This document shows, piece by piece, positions 18,172-27,387 of a stretch of DNA of 64,000 nt. The notes beneath the pieces are model-generated. The model saw nothing but the letters and a program-made list of their open reading frames with translations. It ran no database searches and was not told the origin of the DNA. Position 1 is the first letter of the stretch. Each line of letters begins with the position of its first letter. A program made the position numbers and the translations under genes. This DNA is from a bacterium. Its GTDB lineage: Bacteria > Orphanbacterota > Orphanbacteria > Orphanbacterales > Orphanbacteraceae. The stretch spans positions 310,001 through 374,000 of the forward strand of contig JALGYY010000046.1 of assembly GCA_025782575.1 (NCBI GenBank), read 5' to 3'.

Positions 18172-18393
18172 TTACTGGCCGGAGATGTTTAGAGGCTGGA
18201 TATTTTCAAGTTCGTCGTGATGGAACACGAAACTCAGCTTTTCGCGGAAGTAGTACCAAGTCTCTAGGTATCCGAGCTTGAGGGTATCGTCCGGTCGGCC
18301 GTAGATCTTGGCGACTTTTGCCCGGATATTGGTATTACCGAACTGAGCGCGGATCGTATCCGTGAACTCACGGTTTCTGCCGGTAGGCACCAC
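18172..18393 (-). CDS. Small conserved-looking protein, possibly SmpA/OmlA-like
   Basis: 73 aa from GTG 18393, preceded by GGGAGGCGG at a suitable distance; ATG 18408 would add five residues but would place the start over that site. The product has IYGRPDDTLKLGYLETWYYF and later LSFVFHHDELENI, a strand pattern (W-Y-Y, F-V-F-x-x-D-x-L) like the SmpA/OmlA/BamE lipoprotein fold, but there is no signal peptide or lipobox. Its stop abuts the convergent 59-aa gene with no intervening base. Function unknown; it might be a truncated relic. Confidence 0.45.
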   Translation of the reverse strand: MVPTGRNREFTDTIRAQFGNTNIRAKVAKIYGRPDDTLKLGYLETWYYFREKLSFVFHHDELENIQPLNISGQ

Positions 18394-18452
18394 CGTTCCG
18401 CCTCCCATTCCTGTTGTGAAGCAAGTTGTTGAATCCCTACTACCGGATACCA

Positions 18453-18481
18453 GAGTACCACATGGGAGGGGGCACAGTCAA
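18453..18481 (-). promoter_or_regulatory. Candidate minus-strand promoter for the 73-aa gene
   Basis: On the minus strand TTGACT (complement of 18476-18481) is followed after about 17-18 nt by TACTCT. The -10 match is modest. It lies about 60 bases before the GTG start and supports independent expression of the small minus-strand gene. Confidence 0.35.
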
Positions 18482-18540
18482 GGTTGGTGAGTGCGAGAAC
18501 CATGACCGATTCAATGCGTCTGAGAGGGCGCAAAGGGACC

Positions 18541-18570
18541 TTGACACCAGAGGAGGGCCCTTGCTAGTCT
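18541..18570 (+). promoter_or_regulatory. tRNA-Phe/tRNA-Thr promoter
   Basis: TTGACA (18541-18546), 18-nt spacer with GGGCCC, TAGTCT (18565-18570), about 20 bases before tRNA-Phe. It shares TTGACACC, a central GGGCCC-type element and TAGT with the asnS promoter. Confidence 0.65.
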
Positions 18571-18591
18571 AGCGCCTGCTAAAAACGATAA

Positions 18592-18667
<76 letters not shown>

Positions 18668-18719
18668 TCGCTTCCTATGCCGGGAGCCCCCGGTTTCATC
18701 CGATAGAGACATCGGCCGG

Positions 18720-18795
<76 letters not shown>

Positions 18796-18835
18796 TAGCC
18801 CTCCGATCCTTTCACCATTCCCCGGGGAGATCAGA

Positions 18836-20179
18836 ATGGCCCGCCTCAAATTGAGTGTCTCCGGAGCACGGGGGATCGTGGGCGATTCTCTGACACCCGA
18901 AGTTATCCTGCAACTGGGGGCCGCGTTCGCATCGCTCCGGCCGGGGAAGCCGATCCTGGTGGGAGGTGACACCCGGATCAGCGGACCAACGGTAAGGCAC
19001 GCACTGATCGCCGGCCTTACCGGCGCCGGATCACCCGTTCTTGATTGCGGAATCTGCCCGACTCCATCACTGGTACTCGCCTCTTCCGAGCTTGACGTAG
19101 GGGGGGGCGTCCTCGTAACTGCAAGCCACAATCCGATCGAGTGGAATGCGCTCAAGTTTATCGGACCGGACGGTTTCTTTCTTAGTCCGGAAGAGGGGGC
19201 ACTTCTCCGGCGGCGATTCGAGTCCGCGGATTACACGTGGTCCCGTTACGACCGGCTCGGTTCGATTGACAGAGGTCCCGACGTCGTCACCCGTCATCTC
19301 GAGCGGGTGATCAACGCACCTCTGATCGATGAGGCCGCGATTCGGATCGCCCGATTTCGCGTGGCGGTCGACGGCACAGGTGGGGCGGGGGCCGCTCCCG
19401 CACTCGAGCTTCTCAAACAATTCGGCTGTGAAGTAAAGGCTCTCCATTGCGAGGTGGACGGCTACTTCCCGCGTGCCCCGGAACCAAAACCTGAAAATCT
19501 GGGTGAACTCGCACGGATGGTGAAAGACGAGAATTGCGATATCGGTTTCGCTCTCGACCCGGACGGAGACCGTCTCAGTCTTGTGAGCGAATCGGGCCGC
19601 CCGCTCGTCGAGGAGGCGACAGTCGCTCTCGCCACCGACTACGTTCTGGGCAAGCGCAAAGGGCCGGTCGTAGTTAATCTCTCGACCTCGCGGGCCGTTG
19701 AAGACATAGCCGCTCGGGAGGGAGTTCCATTCTATCGCACCCCCGTTGGGGAGGCCCACGTGGCGGCGAAGATGGTCAGGACGAAAGCCGCGATCGGCGG
19801 AGAGGGGAACGGCGGGGTCATGTTCCCCGATGTTCATCCGATGCGGGACGCGTCTACCGGAATGGCGTTGATTCTGATGGCCATGACCGAGGAACGTTCT
19901 CTGGAAAAGCTGGTGGCCCGGATTCCTCAATATGTTATTCTGAAAAGTGTTGTAAAGGCCGATACCTTTGACGAGGGACGTCTCGAGGCCTCTCTGATCG
20001 AGCGGTTCGGTAAGTGCGATAAAGACTCGACTGACGGCATTCGGCTCTCGTGGAAGGATCGATGGGTGCATGTACGCCCCTCCAATACCGAGCCTGTCGT
20101 CCGCATTCTAACGGAAGCCCCGGACCGGAAAGTGGCGGAGGGACTCCAACGAGCAGCGTCCGAAGCGATCGGCGCCTGA
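18836..20179 (+). CDS. glmM: Phosphohexosamine mutase (GlmM-like, alpha-D-phosphohexomutase)
   Basis: 447 aa. The superfamily's four signatures are present: phosphoserine loop TASHNP (Ser97), metal loop DPDGDR (241-246), sugar loop GEGNGG (322-327) and phosphate loop RPSNTEP (about 417-423). Position directly before glmS makes glucosamine-6-phosphate to glucosamine-1-phosphate conversion most likely, feeding UDP-GlcNAc synthesis. The sugar loop is GEGNGG rather than the bacterial GlmM form GE-x-SGH, and is closer to archaeal-type mutases; phosphomannomutase/phosphoglucomutase activity is an alternative. Start ATG follows GGGGAG. Confidence 0.82.
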   Translation: MARLKLSVSGARGIVGDSLTPEVILQLGAAFASLRPGKPILVGGDTRISGPTVRHALIAGLTGAGSPVLDCGICPTPSLVLASSELDVGGGVLVTASHNPIEWNALKFIGPDGFFLSPEEGALLRRRFESADYTWSRYDRLGSIDRGPDVVTRHLERVINAPLIDEAAIRIARFRVAVDGTGGAGAAPALELLKQFGCEVKALHCEVDGYFPRAPEPKPENLGELARMVKDENCDIGFALDPDGDRLSLVSESGRPLVEEATVALATDYVLGKRKGPVVVNLSTSRAVEDIAAREGVPFYRTPVGEAHVAAKMVRTKAAIGGEGNGGVMFPDVHPMRDASTGMALILMAMTEERSLEKLVARIPQYVILKSVVKADTFDEGRLEASLIERFGKCDKDSTDGIRLSWKDRWVHVRPSNTEPVVRILTEAPDRKVAEGLQRAASEAIGA

Positions 20180-20221
20180 CAGACATCCTCCCCTGACCAA
20201 TACACCAAGGAGACAATCCTT

Positions 20222-22048
<1,827 letters not shown>

Positions 22049-22059
22049 GAGTGAATGAC

Positions 22060-22443
22060 GTGGGGAAAGAGGTGATCCGTACCAAACGAGCCCCGGCGGC
22101 AGTCGGACCGTACAGCCAGGCCATCCGCTCTGACGGTTTTGTTTTTACCGCCGGCCAGATCCCCCTCGATCCGGCGACCGGAGAGATGATCGGGGTGACT
22201 GTGGGCGAACAGACCGATCGGGTTCTGCAGAATCTGGCAGCCCTTCTCGAAGATTCCGGCTCTTCCCTGGAGCAGGTCGTGAAGACAACCGTCTATCTTA
22301 TCGACATGGATTGCTTCGGTGAAATGAATGAGATCTATGGCAGGTTTTTTTCTGAATCGGCCCCCGCGAGATCCTGCGTGCAGGTGGGTGCTCTCCCCAA
22401 GGGTGCCCTCGTCGAAATTGACGCCGTGGCCCTCATGGTTTGA
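22060..22443 (+). CDS. ridA: RidA family reactive-intermediate deaminase
   Basis: 127 aa. It hydrolyses enamine/imine intermediates made by PLP enzymes. The signature is intact: APAAVGPYSQAI, FTAGQIPLDPATGEM, a central ALLEDSGSSLEQVVKTTVYL and the terminal RSCVQVGALPKGALVEIDAVA containing the catalytic Arg. GTG 22060 is the chosen start because TAGGAG lies 8 nt upstream; GTG 22051 is possible and adjacent to the glmS stop. It is followed after 23 bases by tRNA-Sec. Confidence 0.93.
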   Translation: MGKEVIRTKRAPAAVGPYSQAIRSDGFVFTAGQIPLDPATGEMIGVTVGEQTDRVLQNLAALLEDSGSSLEQVVKTTVYLIDMDCFGEMNEIYGRFFSESAPARSCVQVGALPKGALVEIDAVALMV

Positions 22444-22466
22444 CGTAGTGTTTGTCTCAACCAAGG

Positions 22467-22564
22467 GGGAGTGGATAGGTCCTGGTGGGCCTCGAGGACT
22501 TCAAATCCTTCTGCCGGGTGCTAATCCCATCCGGGGTGGGTTCGATTCCCACACATTCCCGCCA
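22467..22564 (+). tRNA. selC: tRNA-Sec (selenocysteine, anticodon TCA)
   Basis: 98 nt with encoded CCA and the discriminator G typical of this tRNA. Acceptor GGGAGTG pairs with CATTCCC, the eighth position being a G/A mismatch before the T-stem; the D-stem is six base pairs (AGGTCC/GGGCCT) with a four-base TGGT loop, diagnostic of selenocysteine tRNA; anticodon stem GAGGA/TCCTT encloses CTTCAAA with anticodon TCA; a long variable arm and T-arm GTGGG-TTCGATT-CCCAC follow. The genome therefore probably recodes UGA as selenocysteine. SelA/SelB/SelD are not in this window. Confidence 0.93.
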
Positions 22565-22597
22565 AGTCTTCATCCCCCCAGGGCGGCTCCGAAAGTA

Positions 22598-23098
22598 TTG
22601 GTTCTTCTTCTGGGAACAGTCCTCCTGATACTCGGACAGCTGTGTCCAGGGATGGTATTCGCTGCAGGGGAGGAATCCTCCTCAACTGCTCCATCCCCCC
22701 TCTGGTCATCCGTTCGGTCCGCCGTTTTTCCCGGTTGGGGGCAGCTCCACAACGGAAGCCGGCTGAAGGCGACAATCCTGTTCAGTATGCGCACTTACAT
22801 AGGGGTTCGCTACTTCACAGCGGAGCGGCGGTCCCGGTTCTATCGGAACGAGCTTGACGCTACCGCCTCGGAATGGGATCGTGCTTATCTTCAGAGTAAA
22901 TTCGGCGATCATAGATCCACTCGTAACGATATGGTCTGGTGGTCGTCCATCCTTCTCCTGTATACCGTGATCGATGCCTACGTGGATGCCCACATGGCCG
23001 GTTTCGACACTGAAGTGGAGGATGTGACCAGAATCACCATGCAGATCGACCCGCTGGATAATCGGGGAGCGGCTCTGGCGCTGCATGCCCGATTCTAG
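22598..23098 (+). CDS. DUF5683-like membrane protein
   Basis: 166 aa from TTG 22598; the same frame is open upstream through tRNA-Sec but that part is tRNA. A hydrophobic signal or anchor (VLLLGTVLLILGQLCPGMVFAAG) precedes the DUF5683 signature SAVFPGWGQLHNGSRLKA and later a helix WWSSILLLYTVIDAYVDAHMAGFD. DUF5683 proteins are common in FCB bacteria and of unknown function; the FPGWGQ motif resembles TM2-type membrane hairpins. The Shine-Dalgarno sequence is weak, so the start is uncertain. It precedes lepB by 17 bases. Confidence 0.7.
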   Translation: MVLLLGTVLLILGQLCPGMVFAAGEESSSTAPSPLWSSVRSAVFPGWGQLHNGSRLKATILFSMRTYIGVRYFTAERRSRFYRNELDATASEWDRAYLQSKFGDHRSTRNDMVWWSSILLLYTVIDAYVDAHMAGFDTEVEDVTRITMQIDPLDNRGAALALHARF

Positions 23099-23115
23099 CC
23101 CGGAAGGATTGAATA

Positions 23116-23751
23116 ATGGCGAGACGCCAAACCGGCCGCCGGCAGCAGAAGAAACAGACGGGACCCCACCGGCGAAGTCTCTTCATGGAATACGGGGAGT
23201 CCGTATTTGTCGCCGCGATTCTATTTTTCTTTCTGCGGTTCTTCGTGGTTCAGGCGTTTCAGATTCCCTCCGGTTCGATGGAGGATACGTTACTGGTCGG
23301 GGATTTTCTGGTGGCGAACAAGTTTGTATATGGCGCGCGCATTCCGGGGACTGAAATGCGACTGCCGAAAATCCGGGACCCGAAACGGGGGGACATCATC
23401 GTCTTCCGGGCTCCCCACCAGGACAATGATTTTATCAAACGATGTGTTGCCGTGGAGGGGGACACCGTCCTTGTTCGCGACAATCACGTACTGATTAACG
23501 GGAAGATGACCGACGAGGAGTTTGTCGCCATCAAGGGTCCCAATTCCCGGATAAGTAACTGGGGCCCGAAAGTGGTCCCCGAAGGGCACCTCTTCATGCT
23601 CGGTGACAATCGAAACCAGAGCAGTGATAGTCGGGTCTGGGGATTTCTGGACAAGAAACGGGTGAAGGGACATGCCATGTTTCTATACTTCTCATTGAAC
23701 AAAGATACTTTCATCCCCAGGTTCAATCGTTTCTTTCGGGTGATTCGATAG
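23116..23751 (+). CDS. lepB: Signal peptidase I
   Basis: 211 aa. It cleaves signal peptides of exported proteins at the outer face of the inner membrane. One membrane helix (about 28-46) is followed by box B PSGSMEDTL with nucleophile Ser54, box C/D RGDIIVF and FIKRCVAVEGD with general base Lys108, and box E GDNRNQSSDSRVWG. The basic N-terminus stays cytoplasmic. The lepB-lepA order is common. Confidence 0.96.
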   Translation: MARRQTGRRQQKKQTGPHRRSLFMEYGESVFVAAILFFFLRFFVVQAFQIPSGSMEDTLLVGDFLVANKFVYGARIPGTEMRLPKIRDPKRGDIIVFRAPHQDNDFIKRCVAVEGDTVLVRDNHVLINGKMTDEEFVAIKGPNSRISNWGPKVVPEGHLFMLGDNRNQSSDSRVWGFLDKKRVKGHAMFLYFSLNKDTFIPRFNRFFRVIR

Positions 23752-23761
23752 GAGTGGCCAG

Positions 23762-25570
23762 TTGAGAGGCAACGATTCTCACACCAGAAATTTCTGTATC
23801 ATTGCCCATATCGACCATGGGAAGTCGACCCTCGCGGATCGGATACTGGAAACGACCGGCACCTTGAAGCATGGTCAGATGCGGGAACAGGTGCTCGACA
23901 GTATGGATCTCGAGAGGGAGCGCGGGATCACGATCAAGGCCCACGCGATCAGCATTGACTATCAATCTCCCGATGGAGTCGCCTGGACGCTGAATCTGAT
24001 TGATACTCCCGGCCACGTCGACTTTTCCTATGAGGTCTCTCGATCGCTGAAGGCATGTGAGGCGGCGCTACTGGTTGTCGATGCCGCGCAAGGAATCGAG
24101 GCGCAGACGATCGCCAATTTCTATCTGGCCCTCGAAAATGACCTGGAAATCATCCCTGTGCTCAACAAAGTCGATCTGCCGAACGCCCGGACAGAAGATG
24201 TCAGGATGGCTGTCGCCGATCTTACCGGGGATGATCCGGAAGACATATTCGAGATCAGCGCCAAAACCGGACTGGGTGTGGATAATCTGCTCGAGAAGAT
24301 GGTAAAGAGAATCCCGCCCCCTGCGGGTAGTTCCGATTCCTCCCTTCAAGCGCTGGTGTTTGACTCGGAGTTCGACCGCTTCCGCGGAGTGAACATCTAC
24401 TTGCGCGTGATGAACGGCACCGTGCGGGCGGGTGACCGAATCTGCTTTCTTTCTACGAGACGGGAATGCGTTGTCGATGAAGTGGGTATCTTCCGGCTTG
24501 GACGGATCCCCAGGGATGTACTGCGGGCGGGTGACGTGGGATACATGCTCGCCAGCATCAAAAAGATTCAAGACGCCAGAGTAGGCGATACGGTAGTGCA
24601 TCAGGGCAAAGAGAAAGTGGAGAGCCTGCCCGGTTTCCAGGAGCCGAAACCGATGGTGTTCAGCGGGCTCTACCCGATCGATAACAAAGACTTCGATCTC
24701 CTGCGGGACGCGCTTGACAAACTGCAGCTAAACGATGCCGCAGTCACATATGAGGCGGAGACCTCTGAAGCTCTCGGCTTCGGATTCCGCTGCGGTTTTC
24801 TCGGTATGCTGCATCTCGAAGTCGTTCAGGAGAGACTGGAAAGGGAGTACGGGCTGAATCTCATCAGCACGGTGCCCAGTGTCGTCTTTCGGGTGAACAT
24901 GCCGGACGGATCGGTCATGATGGTGGACAATCCTCATTCTCTTCCCGTCCGTGGTGACTTCGAGTCGATCGAAGAGCCGATCGTGAACGCGCAGATCATC
25001 GTTCCTGTCGAATATGTGGGGAATATTAACAAGCTCATTCAGGAGAAGCGGGGCGTCCATGTCTCCATGGAGTATCTCGAGCCGACCAGGGTTCTTCTCC
25101 AGTACAAGCTCCCCCTTGCCGAAATCGTCTTCTACTTCTATGACCGTCTGCAATCGGTGACACGCGGTTTCGCGTCTTACGACTACGACCATGCCGGATA
25201 CGCCCTGGCGGATATGGTCCGTCTCGACATCCTCGTGAACGGCGAACCGGTCGATGCGCTTTCAGTGATCGTACATCAGGAGAAGGCATATGCATGGGGC
25301 CGCCAGCTCACGAAGCGACTGAAGAAACTGATTCCGCGCCAGATGTATCAGGTGGCGATCCAGGCTGCGGTCGGAAGCAAAGTGATCGCGAGGGAGACTG
25401 TTTCGGCTTTCCGAAAAGATGTGATTGCGAAATGTTATGGTGGCGATATCACGCGGAAGCGAAAACTGCTGGAGAAGCAGAAAGAGGGGAAGCGCCGAAT
25501 GAAACAGGTCGGCACTGTCCAGATCCCGCAGGAAGCGTTTCTGGCGGTTCTCAAGGTCGGGGATGACTAG
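23762..25570 (+). CDS. lepA: Elongation factor 4 (LepA)
   Basis: 602 aa, normal length. A ribosome-dependent translational GTPase that back-translocates stalled ribosomes or aids 30S biogenesis. The GTPase motifs are AHIDHGKSTLADR, DTPGHVDFSYE and NKVDLP; the C-terminus has the LepA-specific domain with KRKLLEKQKEGKRRMKQ and ends in VPQEAF-like IPQEAFLAVL. The start TTG 23762 follows TAGGAG. It overlaps the HemW-like gene by 8 bases. Confidence 0.97.
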   Translation: MRGNDSHTRNFCIIAHIDHGKSTLADRILETTGTLKHGQMREQVLDSMDLERERGITIKAHAISIDYQSPDGVAWTLNLIDTPGHVDFSYEVSRSLKACEAALLVVDAAQGIEAQTIANFYLALENDLEIIPVLNKVDLPNARTEDVRMAVADLTGDDPEDIFEISAKTGLGVDNLLEKMVKRIPPPAGSSDSSLQALVFDSEFDRFRGVNIYLRVMNGTVRAGDRICFLSTRRECVVDEVGIFRLGRIPRDVLRAGDVGYMLASIKKIQDARVGDTVVHQGKEKVESLPGFQEPKPMVFSGLYPIDNKDFDLLRDALDKLQLNDAAVTYEAETSEALGFGFRCGFLGMLHLEVVQERLEREYGLNLISTVPSVVFRVNMPDGSVMMVDNPHSLPVRGDFESIEEPIVNAQIIVPVEYVGNINKLIQEKRGVHVSMEYLEPTRVLLQYKLPLAEIVFYFYDRLQSVTRGFASYDYDHAGYALADMVRLDILVNGEPVDALSVIVHQEKAYAWGRQLTKRLKKLIPRQMYQVAIQAAVGSKVIARETVSAFRKDVIAKCYGGDITRKRKLLEKQKEGKRRMKQVGTVQIPQEAFLAVLKVGDD

Positions 25571-26633
25571 CACGGGGTTCTCACCCGCTTCCTGTTGCGG
25601 CCTCTACCTTCGCATCCCCGAATCTACCGAAGACTCTCTCTGGATCGATCTGTTGGAAAAGGAATATGCCGTACGCCGCCTGGCGTCGGAGAGCTGGCCT
25701 CCATTCACTGACCTCTTTCTATCAGTCCCTTCCTGCCCTTCCAATGACAGGCTCTTCTCCGAAACGATCCGATGGGTTGATTCCCGATTCTTATTCAGCA
25801 GTCCCTCTGAGAAGACGATTGAGATCGGACCGAACCTCGGCGAATTTTCCCGGCTTCTCCCATTACTCCCGGGACCGATGACCCGCATCTCGATCAGGAT
25901 CGGAGAAACGCCTGAAACATGCGAGGTTCTCGATCAGGCCGGGAAGGCGGGATTAAAACGTCTTTCGGCTGATCTCCTTTTCGCTGATCATAGGAAATCC
26001 AAAGAAGAAGAGGAGAAGGCCCTTGGCGACATACTCGCGGCAGGCGCCAATCATGTGGCACTCACCGAATCACGGGAAGGCTCCCTCTCCGAGTCAGCCT
26101 GGATCGAGCGGTTCGACTCTCTTTCGCTCATTCTGGAGGATGGGGGACTCTCCCGCTATGAGATCAGCCACTTTGCTGTTCCCGGTGAGGAATCGAGTGG
26201 AATCCTTCGAATCTTCCACTCGGGGGACGTACTCGGACTCGGGCCGGGATCTCTGACGGCTCGAGGACCGAGCACTTTCCGGAACGTCCAATTCTCTGCA
26301 TACCGTGACCAACTCGCAGAAGAGGAGTCTCCCCAAGTGGAGCGGCTCACCCTCCCGCCCGCACTCCACGCTGCCGGAAGGATCGAGCTCGCAATTCGTC
26401 TCTCTCGCGGTTTTCGTCTGTCTGAATACCTGGAGAATCTGCCGCCGGAATTGGCTCAAACTGTCAATATGACAGCTTCGCGGCTGGTACAGGAGGGGTT
26501 CCTGGCAGACTCAGGCGGCAGTTTCACCCTCCTGCCAAGCTGGTTGTCAATCGCAGACAGCATAGCCAGCCAATTGACGGCCCCCCTTGTACGGGCTTCA
26601 GAGGCTCCCCCGAAGCGTTTCCCGTCAGTCTAG
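25563..26633 (+). CDS. HemW-like protein lacking the radical-SAM cluster motif
   Basis: 356 aa. Landmarks of HemW (the haem-chaperone/coproporphyrinogen-dehydrogenase-like radical SAM family) can be followed: GLYLRIP (about 12-18), TIEIGPNLGE, RISIRIGE, LKRLSADLLFA, RYEISHFAVPGEE, VLGLGPGSL, and a C-terminal winged-helix part with IELAIRLSRGFRLSEYL and LVQEGFLAD. But where HemW has C-x3-C-x2-C right after the IP motif, this protein reads ESTEDSLWIDL with no Cys, and the GGGTPS motif is gone. The [4Fe-4S]/SAM site is therefore absent. It occupies the usual hemW position between lepA and grpE. It is either a repurposed haem-binding protein or a decaying one; the intact frame favours the former. 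Confidence 0.75.
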   Translation: MTSTGFSPASCCGLYLRIPESTEDSLWIDLLEKEYAVRRLASESWPPFTDLFLSVPSCPSNDRLFSETIRWVDSRFLFSSPSEKTIEIGPNLGEFSRLLPLLPGPMTRISIRIGETPETCEVLDQAGKAGLKRLSADLLFADHRKSKEEEEKALGDILAAGANHVALTESREGSLSESAWIERFDSLSLILEDGGLSRYEISHFAVPGEESSGILRIFHSGDVLGLGPGSLTARGPSTFRNVQFSAYRDQLAEEESPQVERLTLPPALHAAGRIELAIRLSRGFRLSEYLENLPPELAQTVNMTASRLVQEGFLADSGGSFTLLPSWLSIADSIASQLTAPLVRASEAPPKRFPSV

Positions 26634-26683
26634 GACTTTAATTCCTCATTCCCTTTCTGATCCCTCCTGACCTTGCACGAAAT

Positions 26684-26696
26684 TTGCATTCTGCAA
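26684..26696 (+). promoter_or_regulatory. Inverted repeat upstream of grpE
   Basis: TTGCA (26684-26688) and TGCAA (26692-26696) form a perfect short palindrome with a TTC centre, about 40 bases before grpE. It does not match the CIRCE element. Possible operator; nothing more can be said. Confidence 0.2.
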
Positions 26697-26737
26697 TCAA
26701 TGACAATTTCCATCGATCTCTAGAGGACCTTATAAAA

Positions 26738-27385
26738 ATGAGAAAAAAGCGATCGGATAGCCGCCCCGACGAGGCTGATGAGGCTGTGGACGGGAAGACT
26801 GTCGCCCCCGGCGATGAGACCGATGATGTGGGCGCTGAAAAGACTGAGGAAGCAGAGGGTGCCGTCGATTCCGATGATCCGAAGGATCTGGAGCGGCAGA
26901 ACTCGGAGTTGAAGGACCGTTGGCTCCGGACTGCGGCTGAACTGGAAAACACCCGCAAGCGAGCGGCCCGTGATCGTCGGCGGGAAGTAGAGTCCATTCG
27001 GAACAATGTCATCCTCACTTTTCTGGAAATTCTGGACGATCTTGACCGGGCGGTGGACCACATCGACGGCGACGAAGAAGATGTCCGGAAGGGTGTGAAG
27101 ATGATTCATCAGAAATTCCTGAGGAAACTCACCGACTGGGGGGTAAGCCCCTTCGAGTCACTGGGAGAGGACTTCGATCCTTCACGGATGGAAGCGCTTG
27201 CCGCAATTCCCGCCCCGGGGAGCAAGCCGGACATTGTAGTCGGTGTAATCCGAAGAGGGTACACCATTCATGAAAAGGTGCTCCGAACGGCTCAAGTATC
27301 CGTATCGGCACCCGCGCCGTTCGAGAAGGACGGCGATGACCGAAATACGAACGGTATCGACGATACTATCGATCAGGAGGCATAG
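26738..27385 (+). CDS. grpE: Nucleotide exchange factor GrpE
   Basis: 215 aa. GrpE releases ADP from DnaK. An acidic, low-complexity N-terminus (about 1-55) leads into the long dimer coiled coil ([25 protein letters not shown]) and the beta-wing domain with [17 protein letters not shown] and the conserved late region [26 protein letters not shown] 26738 is the preferred start; TTG 26684 in the same frame lies in the palindrome and adds unconserved residues. It is followed 2 bases later by dnaK. No hrcA precedes it. Confidence 0.94.
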   Translation: MRKKRSDSRPDEADEAVDGKTVAPGDETDDVGAEKTEEAEGAVDSDDPKDLERQNSELKDRWLRTAAELENTRKRAARDRRREVESIRNNVILTFLEILDDLDRAVDHIDGDEEDVRKGVKMIHQKFLRKLTDWGVSPFESLGEDFDPSRMEALAAIPAPGSKPDIVVGVIRRGYTIHEKVLRTAQVSVSAPAPFEKDGDDRNTNGIDDTIDQEA

Positions 27386-27387
27386 AT

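Noticed and set aside
20180-20221. glmS ribozyme
   Set aside because: The glmM-glmS gap is only 42 bases, too short for the ribozyme core.
22328-22597. Open frame running from ridA through tRNA-Sec into the DUF5683 gene
   Set aside because: Its first 90 codons coincide with the end of ridA in another frame and the whole tRNA-Sec; protein-like features only begin after 22598.
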